Positions 1 through 8,188 of a stretch of DNA of 28,250 nucleotides are shown in pieces. The stretch's first letter is position 1, and every line of letters begins with the position of its first letter. Location: contig JBEKLQ010000046.1 in assembly GCA_050010115.1 (NCBI GenBank), forward strand, positions 1-28,250, given 5' to 3'. The position numbers and the translations under genes were made by a program. The notes beneath the pieces are model-generated. The model was given only the letters and a program-made list of their open reading frames with translations. It had not been told where the DNA came from and did no database searches. Source of the stretch: JAKACA01 sp050010115 (lineage in GTDB: Bacteria; Actinomycetota; Acidimicrobiia; Acidimicrobiales; Bog-793).

Positions 1-1702
1 GCGCCGGGCCGAGTCCATCGGGGTCTTCCAACTCGAGGGCGGGGCCATGCGCCAGACGCTCCGCGCCCTTGCCCCCACGTCCTTCGACGACGTCGCCGCC
101 CTCGTCGCCCTCTACCGGCCGGGCCCGATGGCGGCCAACATGCACCGGGACTACCCGGAGCTGAAGAACAAGCGAAAGGTGCTCACCTACCTCCACCCGG
201 ACCTCGAGCTCATCCTGCGGGACACCTACGGCCTCATGCTGTACCAGGAGTCGGTGATGCGGGTGGCGCAGCATTTCGCCGGCTACAGCCTCGAGGAGGC
301 GGACAACCTCCGCAAGGCCTGCGGCAAGAAGATCCGGGCGCTCATCGTCGCCGAGCGTGAGAAGTTCGTCGCCGGCTGCGTGACGGAAGGCTATGGGGAG
401 AAGCTCGGCACCGAGCTGTTCGACATCATCGAGCCGTTCGCCGACTACGCCTTCAACAAGTCACACTCCTACGGCTACGGCCTGGTGGCGTACCAGACGG
501 CCTGGTTGAAGGCCAACTACCCGGTCGAGTACCTGGCGGCGCTGTTGTCGTCGGTGAAGGACGACAAGGACAGGACCGCGATCTACCTCGCCGAGTGCCG
601 GACGCTCGGCATCGAGGTGCGTGTCCCAGACATCAACACGTCCCTCTCGAACTTCTCCACGCTCGGCAGCGCCCGCGTGATCGTGTTCGGTCTGTCGGCG
701 GTCCGCAACGTCGGTGAAGCGATCGTGGACCTCGTGGTCGCCGAGCGTGAGGCCAACGGGCCGTTCATCGACTTCTACGACTTCTGCCGCCGGGTCGATC
801 CGAGCGCTCTCAACAAGCGCGCGCTCGAGTCACTGGTGAAAGCTGGCGCCTTCGACTCCTGCGGGCATCCCCGCCAGGGCCTGTGCGTCGTGTTCGAGGA
901 GATCGTCGACCGGACGCTGACGCGCCGTCGTGAGGAGGATCTGGGGATCTCGACGCTGTTCTCCATACTCGAGGCGGACGCCAACGCCGCCGGGGAGGAC
1001 GGCTCGGTGTTCGACGACGCCCGGGTCCCGATCCCCGATCTGGAATTCAACAAGAACGACCGGCTCGCGTTCGAGAAGGAGATGCTCGGGCTGTATGTGA
1101 GCGATCACCCGCTCCGCGGCTTGGAGCTGCCGCTGCGCCGGCTGGCGACTCACTCGATCCGTGACGTGCTCGATTCGGATGGCACTGCCGCCATCTCACC
1201 CGACGGGGGTCCGGTCGTCACCGGGTCGGTCGTGGTCGGCGGGGTCGTCACCGGCCTCTCGCGGAGGTACACGCGGCGCGGTGAGCTGATGGCGACGTTC
1301 GTGCTGGAGGACCTTGATGCCGCCATCGAGGTCATGGTGTTCCCGAAGACCATGATGGAGTACGGAGGCCTGCTCGAAGAAGACGCCATCGTCGTGTTGC
1401 GTGGCCGGGCCGACAATCGCGACGAGCAGCCGAAGCTCGTGGCGATGGAGGTCCGCAGGCCGGAGCTCGTCGCCTCGATGCCCGGAGCCCCGATCGAGGT
1501 GACGCTGCCGCTGCACCGGCTGACGGACTCGATGGTCCGCCGGCTCCGTGAGCTGGTCGTGGAGCACCCAGGCCTGTCCCCCGTGCATCTGCGCGTGGGC
1601 GAGAAGGTGCTGCGGCTACCGGCTCAGTTCAACGTCGATCCGCGCGGCGGGATCATCGGCGCGCTGAAGGAGCTGTTCGGGACGCAAGCGGTCGCGTCCT
1701 GA
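1..1702 (+). CDS. dnaE: DNA polymerase III alpha subunit, C-terminal part (5' partial)
   Basis: Catalytic subunit of the replicative DNA polymerase III, acting at the replication fork. The reading frame is open from base 2 with no start in the window, so the N-terminal PHP domain and part of the catalytic palm are missing; 566 residues remain. The first residues read SIGVFQLEGGAMR, the conserved DnaE segment. The finger region follows (FADYAFNKSHSYGYGLVAYQ), then a helix-hairpin-helix-like segment around ALNKRALESLVKAGAFD. An OB-fold lies roughly at bases 1200-1460 (VVVGGVVTGLSRR, FVLEDLDAAIEVMVFP). The order fits DnaE1 rather than PolC. The stop is at 1700-1702. No frameshift or other oddity is seen. 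The identification is secure; only the missing 5' end limits it. Confidence 0.96.
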   Translation, partial: RRAESIGVFQLEGGAMRQTLRALAPTSFDDVAALVALYRPGPMAANMHRDYPELKNKRKVLTYLHPDLELILRDTYGLMLYQESVMRVAQHFAGYSLEEADNLRKACGKKIRALIVAEREKFVAGCVTEGYGEKLGTELFDIIEPFADYAFNKSHSYGYGLVAYQTAWLKANYPVEYLAALLSSVKDDKDRTAIYLAECRTLGIEVRVPDINTSLSNFSTLGSARVIVFGLSAVRNVGEAIVDLVVAEREANGPFIDFYDFCRRVDPSALNKRALESLVKAGAFDSCGHPRQGLCVVFEEIVDRTLTRRREEDLGISTLFSILEADANAAGEDGSVFDDARVPIPDLEFNKNDRLAFEKEMLGLYVSDHPLRGLELPLRRLATHSIRDVLDSDGTAAISPDGGPVVTGSVVVGGVVTGLSRRYTRRGELMATFVLEDLDAAIEVMVFPKTMMEYGGLLEEDAIVVLRGRADNRDEQPKLVAMEVRRPELVASMPGAPIEVTLPLHRLTDSMVRRLRELVVEHPGLSPVHLRVGEKVLRLPAQFNVDPRGGIIGALKELFGTQAVAS

Positions 1703-1762
1703 GGCCGTCCGCAGCCGCCGGGGGCCTCCAGCTTCAGAGGTTCGAGGGCTTTCGAGACTCGC

Positions 1763-1782
1763 TTGGCGGGTCCGCCCGCCAA
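1763..1782. repeat. Perfect 8-bp inverted repeat after dnaE (terminator-like hairpin or operator)
   Basis: TTGGCGGG at 1763-1770 and its exact reverse complement CCCGCCAA at 1775-1782 are separated by TCCG. The hairpin lies 60 bp downstream of the dnaE stop and has no T-run after it. It could be a bidirectional actinobacterial-style terminator, or an operator for the next gene, since a TAGACT -10-like hexamer sits at 1788-1793. Confidence 0.5.
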
Positions 1783-1930
1783 TCCCGTAGACTATGCAAG
1801 GTTCGGGGAATCGCGTCACTCAACGCAGGATGACCCGAACGCTGCCGGGGGCGGCGCACGTCGCGATATAGCGGACGACGTCCTCCGGGCAATTTGGAAC
1901 AGGCGCGACGTACGGGAGCTCTACAGGGAC

Positions 1931-2611
1931 ATGACCACCGCCCTCGAGGTCGTCACGAAGGATTGCACCGCGCTCACGGACGGAGAGCTGGCCGAGATGG
2001 CCGACCTGTCGGCGGGGTCTCTGGCACCGTGGGAGGTCGGGTTTCTTTCCAAGCAGCGTGAGGACTGGGTGCTCGTCACCCATGCCCGGGAAGAAGGCAA
2101 GCTCCGGGGCTATGCGCTGTCGACGCTGGAACGGATCGGAGGCACTCCGAGCCTCCTGATCGGCCCGGCGGCGTTCACCCGCTCCCGGACGGCCGGGGCC
2201 GCTCTCGAGTCCGTGATGCACGATCTGTATCGGCGGGCCGTGCTGGCCTTCCCGGATGAGGACGTCCTCGTGGGGACGCGATTTGCCCGCTCGTCGGGTT
2301 ACGCGGCCTTCAGCGGCTTGGAGGACATCGTGCCGCGTCCCGATCACAAGGCTTCGGGCGAGGAGCGGGCGTGGGGCCGGCGCCTCGCGAAGCGCTTCCG
2401 TGTGGAGAGCCAGCTCGACGACCGGACCGCGGTGATCCGTGGCGACGGCGACCTGACCGGGTTGCTCGACTTCGACCCGGCCAAGGCGCCGAAGGCCGCA
2501 TCGATCTACGATGTGTGTTTCGAGCAGGTCGACTCCGAGCGGCACGACACCGTCGTCGCTTTCGGATGGGCGATGGCAGAAGGGCTCGCCGAGGGCTCCC
2601 TGCCTCGTTGA
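1931..2611 (+). CDS. Conserved-looking protein of unknown function (226 aa)
   Basis: I do not recognise this protein. The frame is open upstream to a TTG at 1763, but that codon lies inside the inverted repeat at 1763-1782. The first ATG is at 1931, with a distant GGGAG at 1914-1918, so I prefer it; the TTG start would give 282 aa. The sequence is soluble, with no signal peptide or membrane segment. The middle (EEGKLRGYALSTLERIGGTPSLLIGPAAF followed by a helix) has the strand-turn-helix feel of a GNAT acyltransferase, but no acetyl-CoA loop can be named. It follows dnaE on the same strand behind a hairpin, so it is probably transcribed separately. Its reality rests on length, codon-like composition and the lack of a better frame on either strand. 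Confidence 0.6.
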   Translation: MTTALEVVTKDCTALTDGELAEMADLSAGSLAPWEVGFLSKQREDWVLVTHAREEGKLRGYALSTLERIGGTPSLLIGPAAFTRSRTAGAALESVMHDLYRRAVLAFPDEDVLVGTRFARSSGYAAFSGLEDIVPRPDHKASGEERAWGRRLAKRFRVESQLDDRTAVIRGDGDLTGLLDFDPAKAPKAASIYDVCFEQVDSERHDTVVAFGWAMAEGLAEGSLPR

Positions 2612-2650
2612 GGCGCCGACCCCGCGCTCGAGACTTCGTGGGTCGATCTC

Positions 2651-2726
2651 GGCGGTCCGGTCCTAGGCGGTCCGGTCCTAGGCGGTCCGGTCCTAGGCCG
2701 TCCCAGTCCCAGGCCGTCCCAGTCGT
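2651..2726. repeat. Tandem repeat, ~15-bp unit, about five copies
   Basis: Three identical copies of GGCGGTCCGGTCCTA occupy 2651-2695. Two diverged copies follow (GGCCGTCCCAGTCCC and GGCCGTCCCAGTCGT), with one inserted base between them. The array lies in the 176-bp space between the unknown gene ending at 2611 and the patatin-like gene starting at 2788. Purpose unknown; it is most simply a slippage-generated minisatellite. Confidence 0.9.
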
Positions 2727-2746
2727 GGTGGCAGCATCCACCATTT

Positions 2747-2759
2747 CGTCAGTCTGACG
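2747..2759. promoter_or_regulatory. Short perfect dyad upstream of the patatin-like gene (candidate operator)
   Basis: CGTCAG-T-CTGACG is a 6-bp dyad with a single central base, 28 bp before the ATG at 2788. A CACTTT hexamer at 2765-2770 could be a weak -10 just downstream. Arms this short arise by chance fairly often, so the operator role is only a suggestion. Confidence 0.3.
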
Positions 2760-2787
2760 GGCAACACTTTCCTGCCGTGAAGCACGT

Positions 2788-3720
2788 ATGAAGATCGCGC
2801 TGGTGCTCGGTGCCGGCGGGCTCGTCGGGATCGCTCACCACGTTGGCGTCCTGAGCGCCTTGTCGGACGAGCTCGGTTTTGATCAGAGCCACGTCGACCT
2901 TGCAATCGGAACGTCGGCCGGCAGCGCGATCGCCGCCTACCTTCGCACCGGGTGGTCGGCGCACGACCTCATGAAACGAGCAGGCGATCTGCAGGACGCC
3001 GCGCCCGGAACGCTTAGCGGTGGGGCGATCGATCTGCTCCGCCATGGGATCGGCTCGGCCTACGTCGTAGCGCGGGCGACGATACGCGTGCCATCGTTCC
3101 TGTCGCTGCCACCTGTGCCGATGCTCCGCCGGGCGTTCCCGGCCGGTGTCGTCGCCATGGATGGCGGCGCCAACATCCTCGACCGGGAGCTGCCTCGTTC
3201 GTGGCCCGACCCGCGGCTGTGGCTCGCTACCTACGATCTGGTGAGCCGGCGCAGGGTCGTGCTCGGGAGACCGGGCGCTCCGTACGTCCCGTTGTCCTCG
3301 GCAGTCCGGGCGTCCTGTGCCATCCCCGGCGTGTATGCGCCGGTGAGAGCCGCTGACGGAGTGCTCGTCGATGGGGGCGCCTGGTCGCTCCTGAACCTCG
3401 ACCTTGCCGCCCTCGGCGGCTGCGACACCGTGGTGTGCGTTGCGCCGATGTCGTACGACCCCGCCCGTCCACCCGACCGACGTGACCGAGTCCTGAGGGA
3501 GGTCGCCACTCGGGCGCTCACCAGGGCAGCAGACCGCCTGCGCCGCCAGGGCATACGGGTCATCATGTTCGCGCCCGGGCCCCTCGAGGTTCTCACCCAG
3601 GGCGTGAACCTGATGCGTTCCAACGGTCTCGAGCGCGTCGCCGACGTGGCGTATCACGAGACCGTCGCCCTGCTGCGGCGTCGCGGTCGCGACGGTGGCG
3701 TTGGCGGGCTCGCTGCCTGA
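2788..3720 (+). CDS. Patatin-like phospholipase family protein (310 aa)
   Basis: Likely serine lipid acyl hydrolase of the patatin/RssA family, with a Ser-Asp dyad. Near the N-terminus is the glycine-rich oxyanion segment GAGGLVG (residues 8-14). The nucleophile elbow G-T-S-A-G is at 41-45 (Ser43), and the catalytic Asp is in D195-G-G. All three motifs are intact and in the right order for a single-domain bacterial patatin, and 310 aa is a normal length. The ATG at 2788 starts directly before the KIALVLGAGG strand; no strong Shine-Dalgarno is visible. No signal peptide is seen, so a cytoplasmic or membrane-peripheral role is expected. Substrate unknown. It converges with the minus-strand gene ending at 3729, leaving 8 bp. 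Confidence 0.9.
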   Translation: MKIALVLGAGGLVGIAHHVGVLSALSDELGFDQSHVDLAIGTSAGSAIAAYLRTGWSAHDLMKRAGDLQDAAPGTLSGGAIDLLRHGIGSAYVVARATIRVPSFLSLPPVPMLRRAFPAGVVAMDGGANILDRELPRSWPDPRLWLATYDLVSRRRVVLGRPGAPYVPLSSAVRASCAIPGVYAPVRAADGVLVDGGAWSLLNLDLAALGGCDTVVCVAPMSYDPARPPDRRDRVLREVATRALTRAADRLRRQGIRVIMFAPGPLEVLTQGVNLMRSNGLERVADVAYHETVALLRRRGRDGGVGGLAA

Positions 3721-3728
3721 AGGAGCTC

Positions 3729-4406
3729 CTAGACGCGGGGCAGTGCTCCGAACACGACCTTCGGGACTTGTCCTCGCCGCGGCGTCCCCAGCCCGACCAC
3801 GAGCAACTTCGGCGACAGGCCGCTGGCGGTCTGATCCGGCGGCCCCTGCTCGCCCATCGGGAGCACGTGGCGACGTCCCGAGAGCGAGAACTGGCACCAC
3901 GGCCCGGAAGGCCCGGCTCCGAAGCGCGGCGGCCGTTCCGGCGCTACGAGCACGATCGACGGGCGTGTGCCGGTGAGATCCCCGTAGGCGATCGATGGGC
4001 CGAGGGTGCCGAGCAGAGGCCGATCGACTGACTTGGTCACGAGGCGCTGGAGCAGCCGCTTCGTGGGGCGACGTCGGGGATCGGCGAGGTGAGATGGCAT
4101 GCTCGCGAGCACGACCGCCTCAGGTCGCGCCGGGTCCGCTGGCTCGCTGTCGTGCGCCAGGACCAGCTCGACCGCTCGGAGAGGCGGTCCTGGGAGCGGC
4201 GGCGAGATGGAGCCTGCCTCGTCGCCGTCCGGCTCGGTCCTGGCGCTCGATCGCGCCCGGAGCAGCGCACCGGTGTCGGTGTCGACGGCGACCCAGTCGG
4301 CTCCGGGCACGAGCACGAGGCAGTGCAGCACGGCGCCGTCCTCGGCTGCCCTCAGGTCACCGACGGTGAAATGCCGCGCTGCTCGGAGGCGAAGTGCTCG
4401 GGCCAT
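3729..4406 (-). CDS. Protein of unknown function (225 aa)
   Basis: I do not recognise this protein. It begins MARALRLRAARHFTVGDLRAAEDGAVLHCLVLVPGADW by plain reading of the minus strand from the ATG at 4406. The central part is rich in Arg and Pro, and the C-terminus carries a Gly/Pro-rich segment. No signal peptide or transmembrane helix is visible. A CATGAT hexamer lies six bases upstream of the ATG with no Shine-Dalgarno, which would fit a leaderless transcript. A strong hairpin at 4450-4481 separates it from the secreted-protein gene upstream on the same strand. Reading frames on the opposite strand here look like shadows. It is probably a real lineage-specific gene. Confidence 0.6.
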   Translation of the reverse strand: MARALRLRAARHFTVGDLRAAEDGAVLHCLVLVPGADWVAVDTDTGALLRARSSARTEPDGDEAGSISPPLPGPPLRAVELVLAHDSEPADPARPEAVVLASMPSHLADPRRRPTKRLLQRLVTKSVDRPLLGTLGPSIAYGDLTGTRPSIVLVAPERPPRFGAGPSGPWCQFSLSGRRHVLPMGEQGPPDQTASGLSPKLLVVGLGTPRRGQVPKVVFGALPRV

Positions 4407-4449
4407 GTGCCAATCATGGCGCGGCGAAGCGAATTGGGCGAAGCGGAGC

Positions 4450-4481
4450 CTGACACCCCGGCGGTGGTGCCGGGGTGTCAG
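4450..4481. terminator. Strong hairpin, likely transcription terminator
   Basis: CTGACACCCCGGC at 4450-4462 pairs perfectly over 13 bp with GCCGGGGTGTCAG at 4469-4481 around a 6-base loop. It lies 65 bp beyond the stop of the minus-strand secreted-protein gene (stop at 4546), where a terminator is expected. There is no U-tract, as is common in high-GC actinobacteria. The rest of 4407-4545 holds nothing else I can support. Confidence 0.75.
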
Positions 4482-4545
4482 CGATCGTTGCGGCTGATGC
4501 GGGTGGTAGGGCCGCGGCTCTCAGGCGGGCTCGGAGTGGACTGGA

Positions 4546-6003
4546 TCACGGCGGGGTTCCCGTCCCGCTGAGTGTGATCACCTCGGCCTGGGGGTTCGTA
4601 GCGTTGTCTGTGTTGTCGTAGATCGTCAGCTGGGCGGTGCGAGTCCCGGTGTTCGTCGGGAGGAACGCCACCTCGAACTCACAGCTTTGGAGTGGACCGA
4701 GCTCCAGATGGGGAGAGGCGCAGAGCTCTTGGACGCTGCCGACGATCGGGTTCGGAATGAACTCGAAGTCAAGGGCGTTCGTGCCCGTCAGCGTGGACCC
4801 GGTGAAGGTCAGCGAGACCGTCGAGCTGAGGTTCTCGATCGTCACGTACTGGCCGACTCCTATGCCGACCTCGGTTGGAGCGAACGTGACGGTGTCCGTG
4901 CTCAGTTGCGACTGGGTCCACGCTCCCGTCCCTTGGACCGCCACCGTCGTCGTGTCCGACGCGGTGTTGTCGTAGATCGTCACGGTCGTCGAGCGCGTAC
5001 CGGAGTCAGACGGGGTGAAATTGACCTCGAACGTGCACTGCTCGCCGACGCTCAAGATGTTGCCGCCCGACGCGCCGGTGCAGGTGTTGCCGAGCAGCCC
5101 GAAGTCGATCGAATCGGCGCCCTGGACGGCGAAGTTCTCCAGATGCAGCGGCACTGATCCCGAGTTGGTCACGGTCACCGCTGACCAGCTGCTGGTCGTG
5201 TCGACTCCCTGCGACGGGAAGACGAGGTCCGTGGTGCTGACCGAGGCAGTGGCGAACTGGCCGGTGCCGGTGATCCCCAGCTTGGCCGCTGCTCCGCTCG
5301 TACCCCAACTGGCGTCGAAGACGGAGACGGTCTCCGTCCGCGCCCCGCCCGCCTGCGGGATGAAGGAGATCTGGAAGTCGCATGACTGCCCGGCCGTCAG
5401 GTACACGATGCAGTTGCCGAGCTGGACCTGGAAGTCCAGCGGGTCGGGGCCGGCGGCAAGGCCGATGCCGGTGATGTCCTGGGTGGTCTTGGCGTTGTTG
5501 GTCACGGTCACCGACTCCGGCACTCCTTGGATCCCCACACCTTGAGCTGGGAAGGTCAAGGTCGACCCGGCCGTCTGCGGCGTCAAGCTGATGGGTGGCG
5601 GTGCCGCGCCCACCCCGACGACGACATTTGCCGCCTTCGTGGTGCCGGTGGCGTTCTTCACGGAGAACGAGAACGTGTAGTCCTTGACGGTACCGCCGGT
5701 GTTCTTCGGCACCACGACTTTCTTCGAGTAGGTGTTCGACGTGCAGGTCGAAGTCGACGGGAGACCGGTGATCGTGGGCGAGACGGACAAAGTGCACGTC
5801 GAAGCGTATTTGAACGTGCCCGTAAACGTGACTGTGCCTCCGGCGTACCCGAGCGTGGTTGGCGTGCCCTTCCATGAGGTGATCGCCGGGGTCGGCGTCG
5901 ACGCTGATGCCGGCGCCGACGCCACGAGCAGCACGGCACTGAATGCGATCGGTGCGACGGCGAGCAATCGCTTCGCGGTTCTGGTCGTGAATCCAGACTT
6001 CAT
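4546..6003 (-). CDS. Secreted protein with three ASPM-SPD-2-Hydin (choice-of-anchor D-like) repeats (485 aa)
   Basis: Exported beta-sandwich protein. The N-terminus has a classic signal peptide: Lys/Arg-rich head, hydrophobic core AVAPIAFSAVLLVASA, and a likely cleavage after A-S-A at residue 34. An Ig-like N-domain spans about 38-133. Three homologous repeats of about 110 aa follow at roughly 139-247, 252-360 and 367-482. Each has the pattern ...LTFP/VFPSQGV...VTVTN...LDF...C...CxFEVxFxP...GTRTxTVxIYD...GTG. Each repeat holds one cysteine pair (198/208, 308/323, 428/441) that could be a disulfide. There is no LPXTG or C-terminal anchor, so it is probably released or held by partners. GAGGAG sits 7 bases before the ATG. 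Binding partner unknown. Confidence 0.85.
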   Translation of the reverse strand: MKSGFTTRTAKRLLAVAPIAFSAVLLVASAPASASTPTPAITSWKGTPTTLGYAGGTVTFTGTFKYASTCTLSVSPTITGLPSTSTCTSNTYSKKVVVPKNTGGTVKDYTFSFSVKNATGTTKAANVVVGVGAAPPPISLTPQTAGSTLTFPAQGVGIQGVPESVTVTNNAKTTQDITGIGLAAGPDPLDFQVQLGNCIVYLTAGQSCDFQISFIPQAGGARTETVSVFDASWGTSGAAAKLGITGTGQFATASVSTTDLVFPSQGVDTTSSWSAVTVTNSGSVPLHLENFAVQGADSIDFGLLGNTCTGASGGNILSVGEQCTFEVNFTPSDSGTRSTTVTIYDNTASDTTTVAVQGTGAWTQSQLSTDTVTFAPTEVGIGVGQYVTIENLSSTVSLTFTGSTLTGTNALDFEFIPNPIVGSVQELCASPHLELGPLQSCEFEVAFLPTNTGTRTAQLTIYDNTDNATNPQAEVITLSGTGTPP

Positions 6004-6025
6004 GTGTCAGCTCCTCGCCTGCTGA

Positions 6026-6043
6026 GCGGCGCGCCAGCGCCGC
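6026..6043. repeat. Perfect 7-bp stem-loop between yyaL-like gene and secreted-protein gene
   Basis: GCGGCGC at 6026-6032 and GCGCCGC at 6037-6043 flank GCCA. On the minus strand it lies 35 bp after the stop of the 695-aa gene and just before the Shine-Dalgarno of the secreted-protein gene. It could terminate the first transcript or structure the leader of the second. Confidence 0.45.
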
Positions 6044-6055
6044 TTCCTCTGGCGA

Positions 6056-6061
6056 ATGATA
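6056..6061 (-). promoter_or_regulatory. Candidate -10 element for the secreted-protein gene
   Basis: On the minus strand this hexamer reads TATCAT, in the 74-bp gap upstream of the ATG at 6003. No convincing -35 is visible at the right distance. The same hexamer is found upstream of mftA. Confidence 0.3.
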
Positions 6062-6077
6062 GACGAACGGTGGCGGC

Positions 6078-8165
6078 TCAGTGACTGTAAGCGGTCGCGA
6101 GCTCGGCGCCGAGCTCCTCGATGCTGCCCGCCGGCAGCCGGCAGGCACCGGCACGGCACACGTATGCCAGACCGTCGGCCTTGTCCTGCAGCAGCGGTAG
6201 CAGGATTCCGGGCTCGGCCATGGCCGTGGAGTCCCGCCAGACGAGCAGGCGGCGCGGGAGGAACGGCCGCCCGGCGAAGCTCACGAGATCCGGTCGGTCC
6301 CCCGTGACGACGACCTCGACGGTCCCCGCGGCGAGCAGGTCGGCAGCCCCGACGAGGCCGGGGACGGCGGTCGGGGCAGCGAGGATCGCCGGCGCGCCCG
6401 CTCGAATTAGCCGCGCGGCGGCGGCAGCGAGGTCGTCCCGGCCGATCATCGAGCCGAGGCGAGCGAGCGCACCTGCCGCCACCGAGCCTGCGGAGGGAGT
6501 GACGCCGTCGTACAGCTCGCGTGGTCGCACCACGAGCTGCTCGGCGTCGGAGCCGGTGGTGAACAGCCCGCCGCCATCGGCGTCCTCGAACAGCGCCAGC
6601 AGCTGATCTGCCAGCTCGCTCGCCGCAGACAGCCAGCGAGGGTTGCCCGAAGCCTCTGCCAAGCGGACGCACGCTTCGATGAGCCAGGCGACGTCGACGG
6701 AGTAGCCGAGCAGCTCCGGGCGCCGGTCCAGGCCCGGAGGCCCGGACGGGCAGCGCAGCACGCGCCCGTCGGTCGCACGCCTCGAACGGCGGAGCAGGCC
6801 GGAGCCCAGCTCCTCGGCTGCGCCGAGCCACGCCGGCTCGCCCGTCGCCAGAGTGGCCTCGGCCAGCGTGGCGCACATCATGGCGTTCCACTCCGTGAGC
6901 ACCTTGTCATCCAGGCCGGGCCTCACCCTCGTGGAGCGGACATCCAACAAGCGCCGCCGTGCCTCCTCCACCTCCGGGGGTCGGGCGAGCTCGCCGCCGA
7001 GTGGCCGCCGCAGGATGTTGCGGCCCTCGAAGTTCCCGGCGTCGGTGACTCCCCACCAGGCGGTCGCGATCGGAGCGAGCTCGGGACCGAGCGCTTCGGC
7101 GATCTCGGCGCGGCCCCACAGATAGAAACGGCCCTCGGAGCCCTCGGAGTCGGCGTCCTCCGCCGAGGCCAGCCCGCCTTCGGGCAGCCGCAGGTCACGC
7201 AGTACGTAGCCGACGATCTCGTCGAGCACTTGGCGCCAGCGGGCGTCACCGGTGGCCTGCCAGGCGTGGAGGTAGACCCGCGCGAGCTGGGCCTGGTCGT
7301 AGAGCATCTTCTCGAAGTGCGGGACGAGCCACTCCCGGTCGACCGAGTACCTCGAGAAACCCCCTCCCACGTGATCCCAGATCCCCCCGACGGCCATCGC
7401 CTCAAGCGCCTTGGTCACCATCTCGATCGGCGAGGGGTCCAGCTCGGCGCCGATCCCCTCGGCGTGTGCCCGCAGCAGGAGGTCGAGCAGGAGCGGTTGC
7501 GGGAATTTGGGTGCCCGCCCGAACCCGCCCCATTCGGGGTCGCACATCGCCTGGAGCCGCTCGCAGGCCTGCACGATCGCGGCTCGCACGACGTGCGGGT
7601 CAGCGACATCCGCGCCGTCGGCGCCAACGGGCGGTGGTGGCGCAAGGCGCCGGGCGACGGCGTCGTTCAGCACCGCTGCCTGCTGGTCGACGGCCTCGCG
7701 CTGGTCGGCCCAGGCGTCGGCGATGGCATGGAGGACCGAGAGGAACGTCGGGGCGCCCCGGCCCGGGCGGTTCGGGAAGTACGTGCCGACGAAGAAGGGC
7801 TTCCCTTCCGGTGTGGCGAAGACGCTCATCGGCCAGCCCCCGTGTCCGGTTGCCGCCTGCACAGCCTCCATATAGATCGCGTCGATGTCCGGCCGCTCTT
7901 CGCGGTCGATCTTGACGGCTACGACGAGCTCGTTCATCTCGGCGGCCGTCACAGGGTCGGCGAACGACTCGTGTGCCATGACGTGGCACCAGTGGCACGC
8001 TGAATAGCCGATCGACAGGAACAGGGGTCGATCGAGGTCAGCTGCACGTCGGAGCGCTTCGTGGCCCCAGGGGTACCAGTTCACGGGGTCGTGCCGGTGC
8101 TGGCGCAGGTACGGGCTCGTCTCGGCTGCCAGCCGGTTCTCGCTCCTGGGTTCGATGGAGGGCAC
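6078..8165 (-). CDS. Thioredoxin-fold protein of the YyaL/SPATA20 (DUF255) family (695 aa)
   Basis: The N-terminal thioredoxin-like domain (about 1-170) opens with the family hallmark NRLAAETSPYLRQHRHDPVNW. It carries the C57-H-W-C60-H-V-M active-site motif, followed by HESFAD and VKIDREERPDID. The remainder (about 190-690) resembles the (alpha/alpha)6-barrel of N-acylglucosamine 2-epimerase-like proteins, with FGRAPKFPQP, GGFSRYSVDREWLVPHFEKMLYDQAQL and DDKVLTEWNAMM. Length is normal for the family. The biochemical role is not settled; a redox or sugar-modifying role is suggested by the fold only. The start is GTG at 8165, with TAGGCT seven bases upstream and no Shine-Dalgarno, consistent with leaderless initiation. 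It diverges from the SDR gene at 8189. Confidence 0.92.
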   Translation of the reverse strand: MPSIEPRSENRLAAETSPYLRQHRHDPVNWYPWGHEALRRAADLDRPLFLSIGYSACHWCHVMAHESFADPVTAAEMNELVVAVKIDREERPDIDAIYMEAVQAATGHGGWPMSVFATPEGKPFFVGTYFPNRPGRGAPTFLSVLHAIADAWADQREAVDQQAAVLNDAVARRLAPPPPVGADGADVADPHVVRAAIVQACERLQAMCDPEWGGFGRAPKFPQPLLLDLLLRAHAEGIGAELDPSPIEMVTKALEAMAVGGIWDHVGGGFSRYSVDREWLVPHFEKMLYDQAQLARVYLHAWQATGDARWRQVLDEIVGYVLRDLRLPEGGLASAEDADSEGSEGRFYLWGRAEIAEALGPELAPIATAWWGVTDAGNFEGRNILRRPLGGELARPPEVEEARRRLLDVRSTRVRPGLDDKVLTEWNAMMCATLAEATLATGEPAWLGAAEELGSGLLRRSRRATDGRVLRCPSGPPGLDRRPELLGYSVDVAWLIEACVRLAEASGNPRWLSAASELADQLLALFEDADGGGLFTTGSDAEQLVVRPRELYDGVTPSAGSVAAGALARLGSMIGRDDLAAAAARLIRAGAPAILAAPTAVPGLVGAADLLAAGTVEVVVTGDRPDLVSFAGRPFLPRRLLVWRDSTAMAEPGILLPLLQDKADGLAYVCRAGACRLPAGSIEELGAELATAYSH

Positions 8166-8172
8166 CGGCCGG

Positions 8173-8182
8173 AGCCTACGGT
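8173..8182. promoter_or_regulatory. Overlapping divergent -10 elements, both giving leaderless transcripts (candidate)
   Basis: On the plus strand TACGGT (8177-8182) ends six bases before the SDR ATG at 8189. On the minus strand TAGGCT (8178-8173) ends seven bases before the yyaL-like GTG at 8165. Both fit the actinobacterial TANNNT -10 placed for transcription to begin at the start codon. They share the TA at 8177-8178, so only one polymerase could occupy the site at a time. The -35 regions would lie inside the opposing genes. Confidence 0.5.
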
Positions 8183-8188
8183 GTCGCG

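Noticed and set aside
2651..2726. CRISPR array
   Set aside because: The units are directly adjacent 15-mers with no spacers, and no cas genes are present.
2749..3900. 383-aa minus-strand frame opposite the patatin-like gene
   Set aside because: It is antisense to a gene with an intact Ser-Asp dyad and shows no motif of its own.
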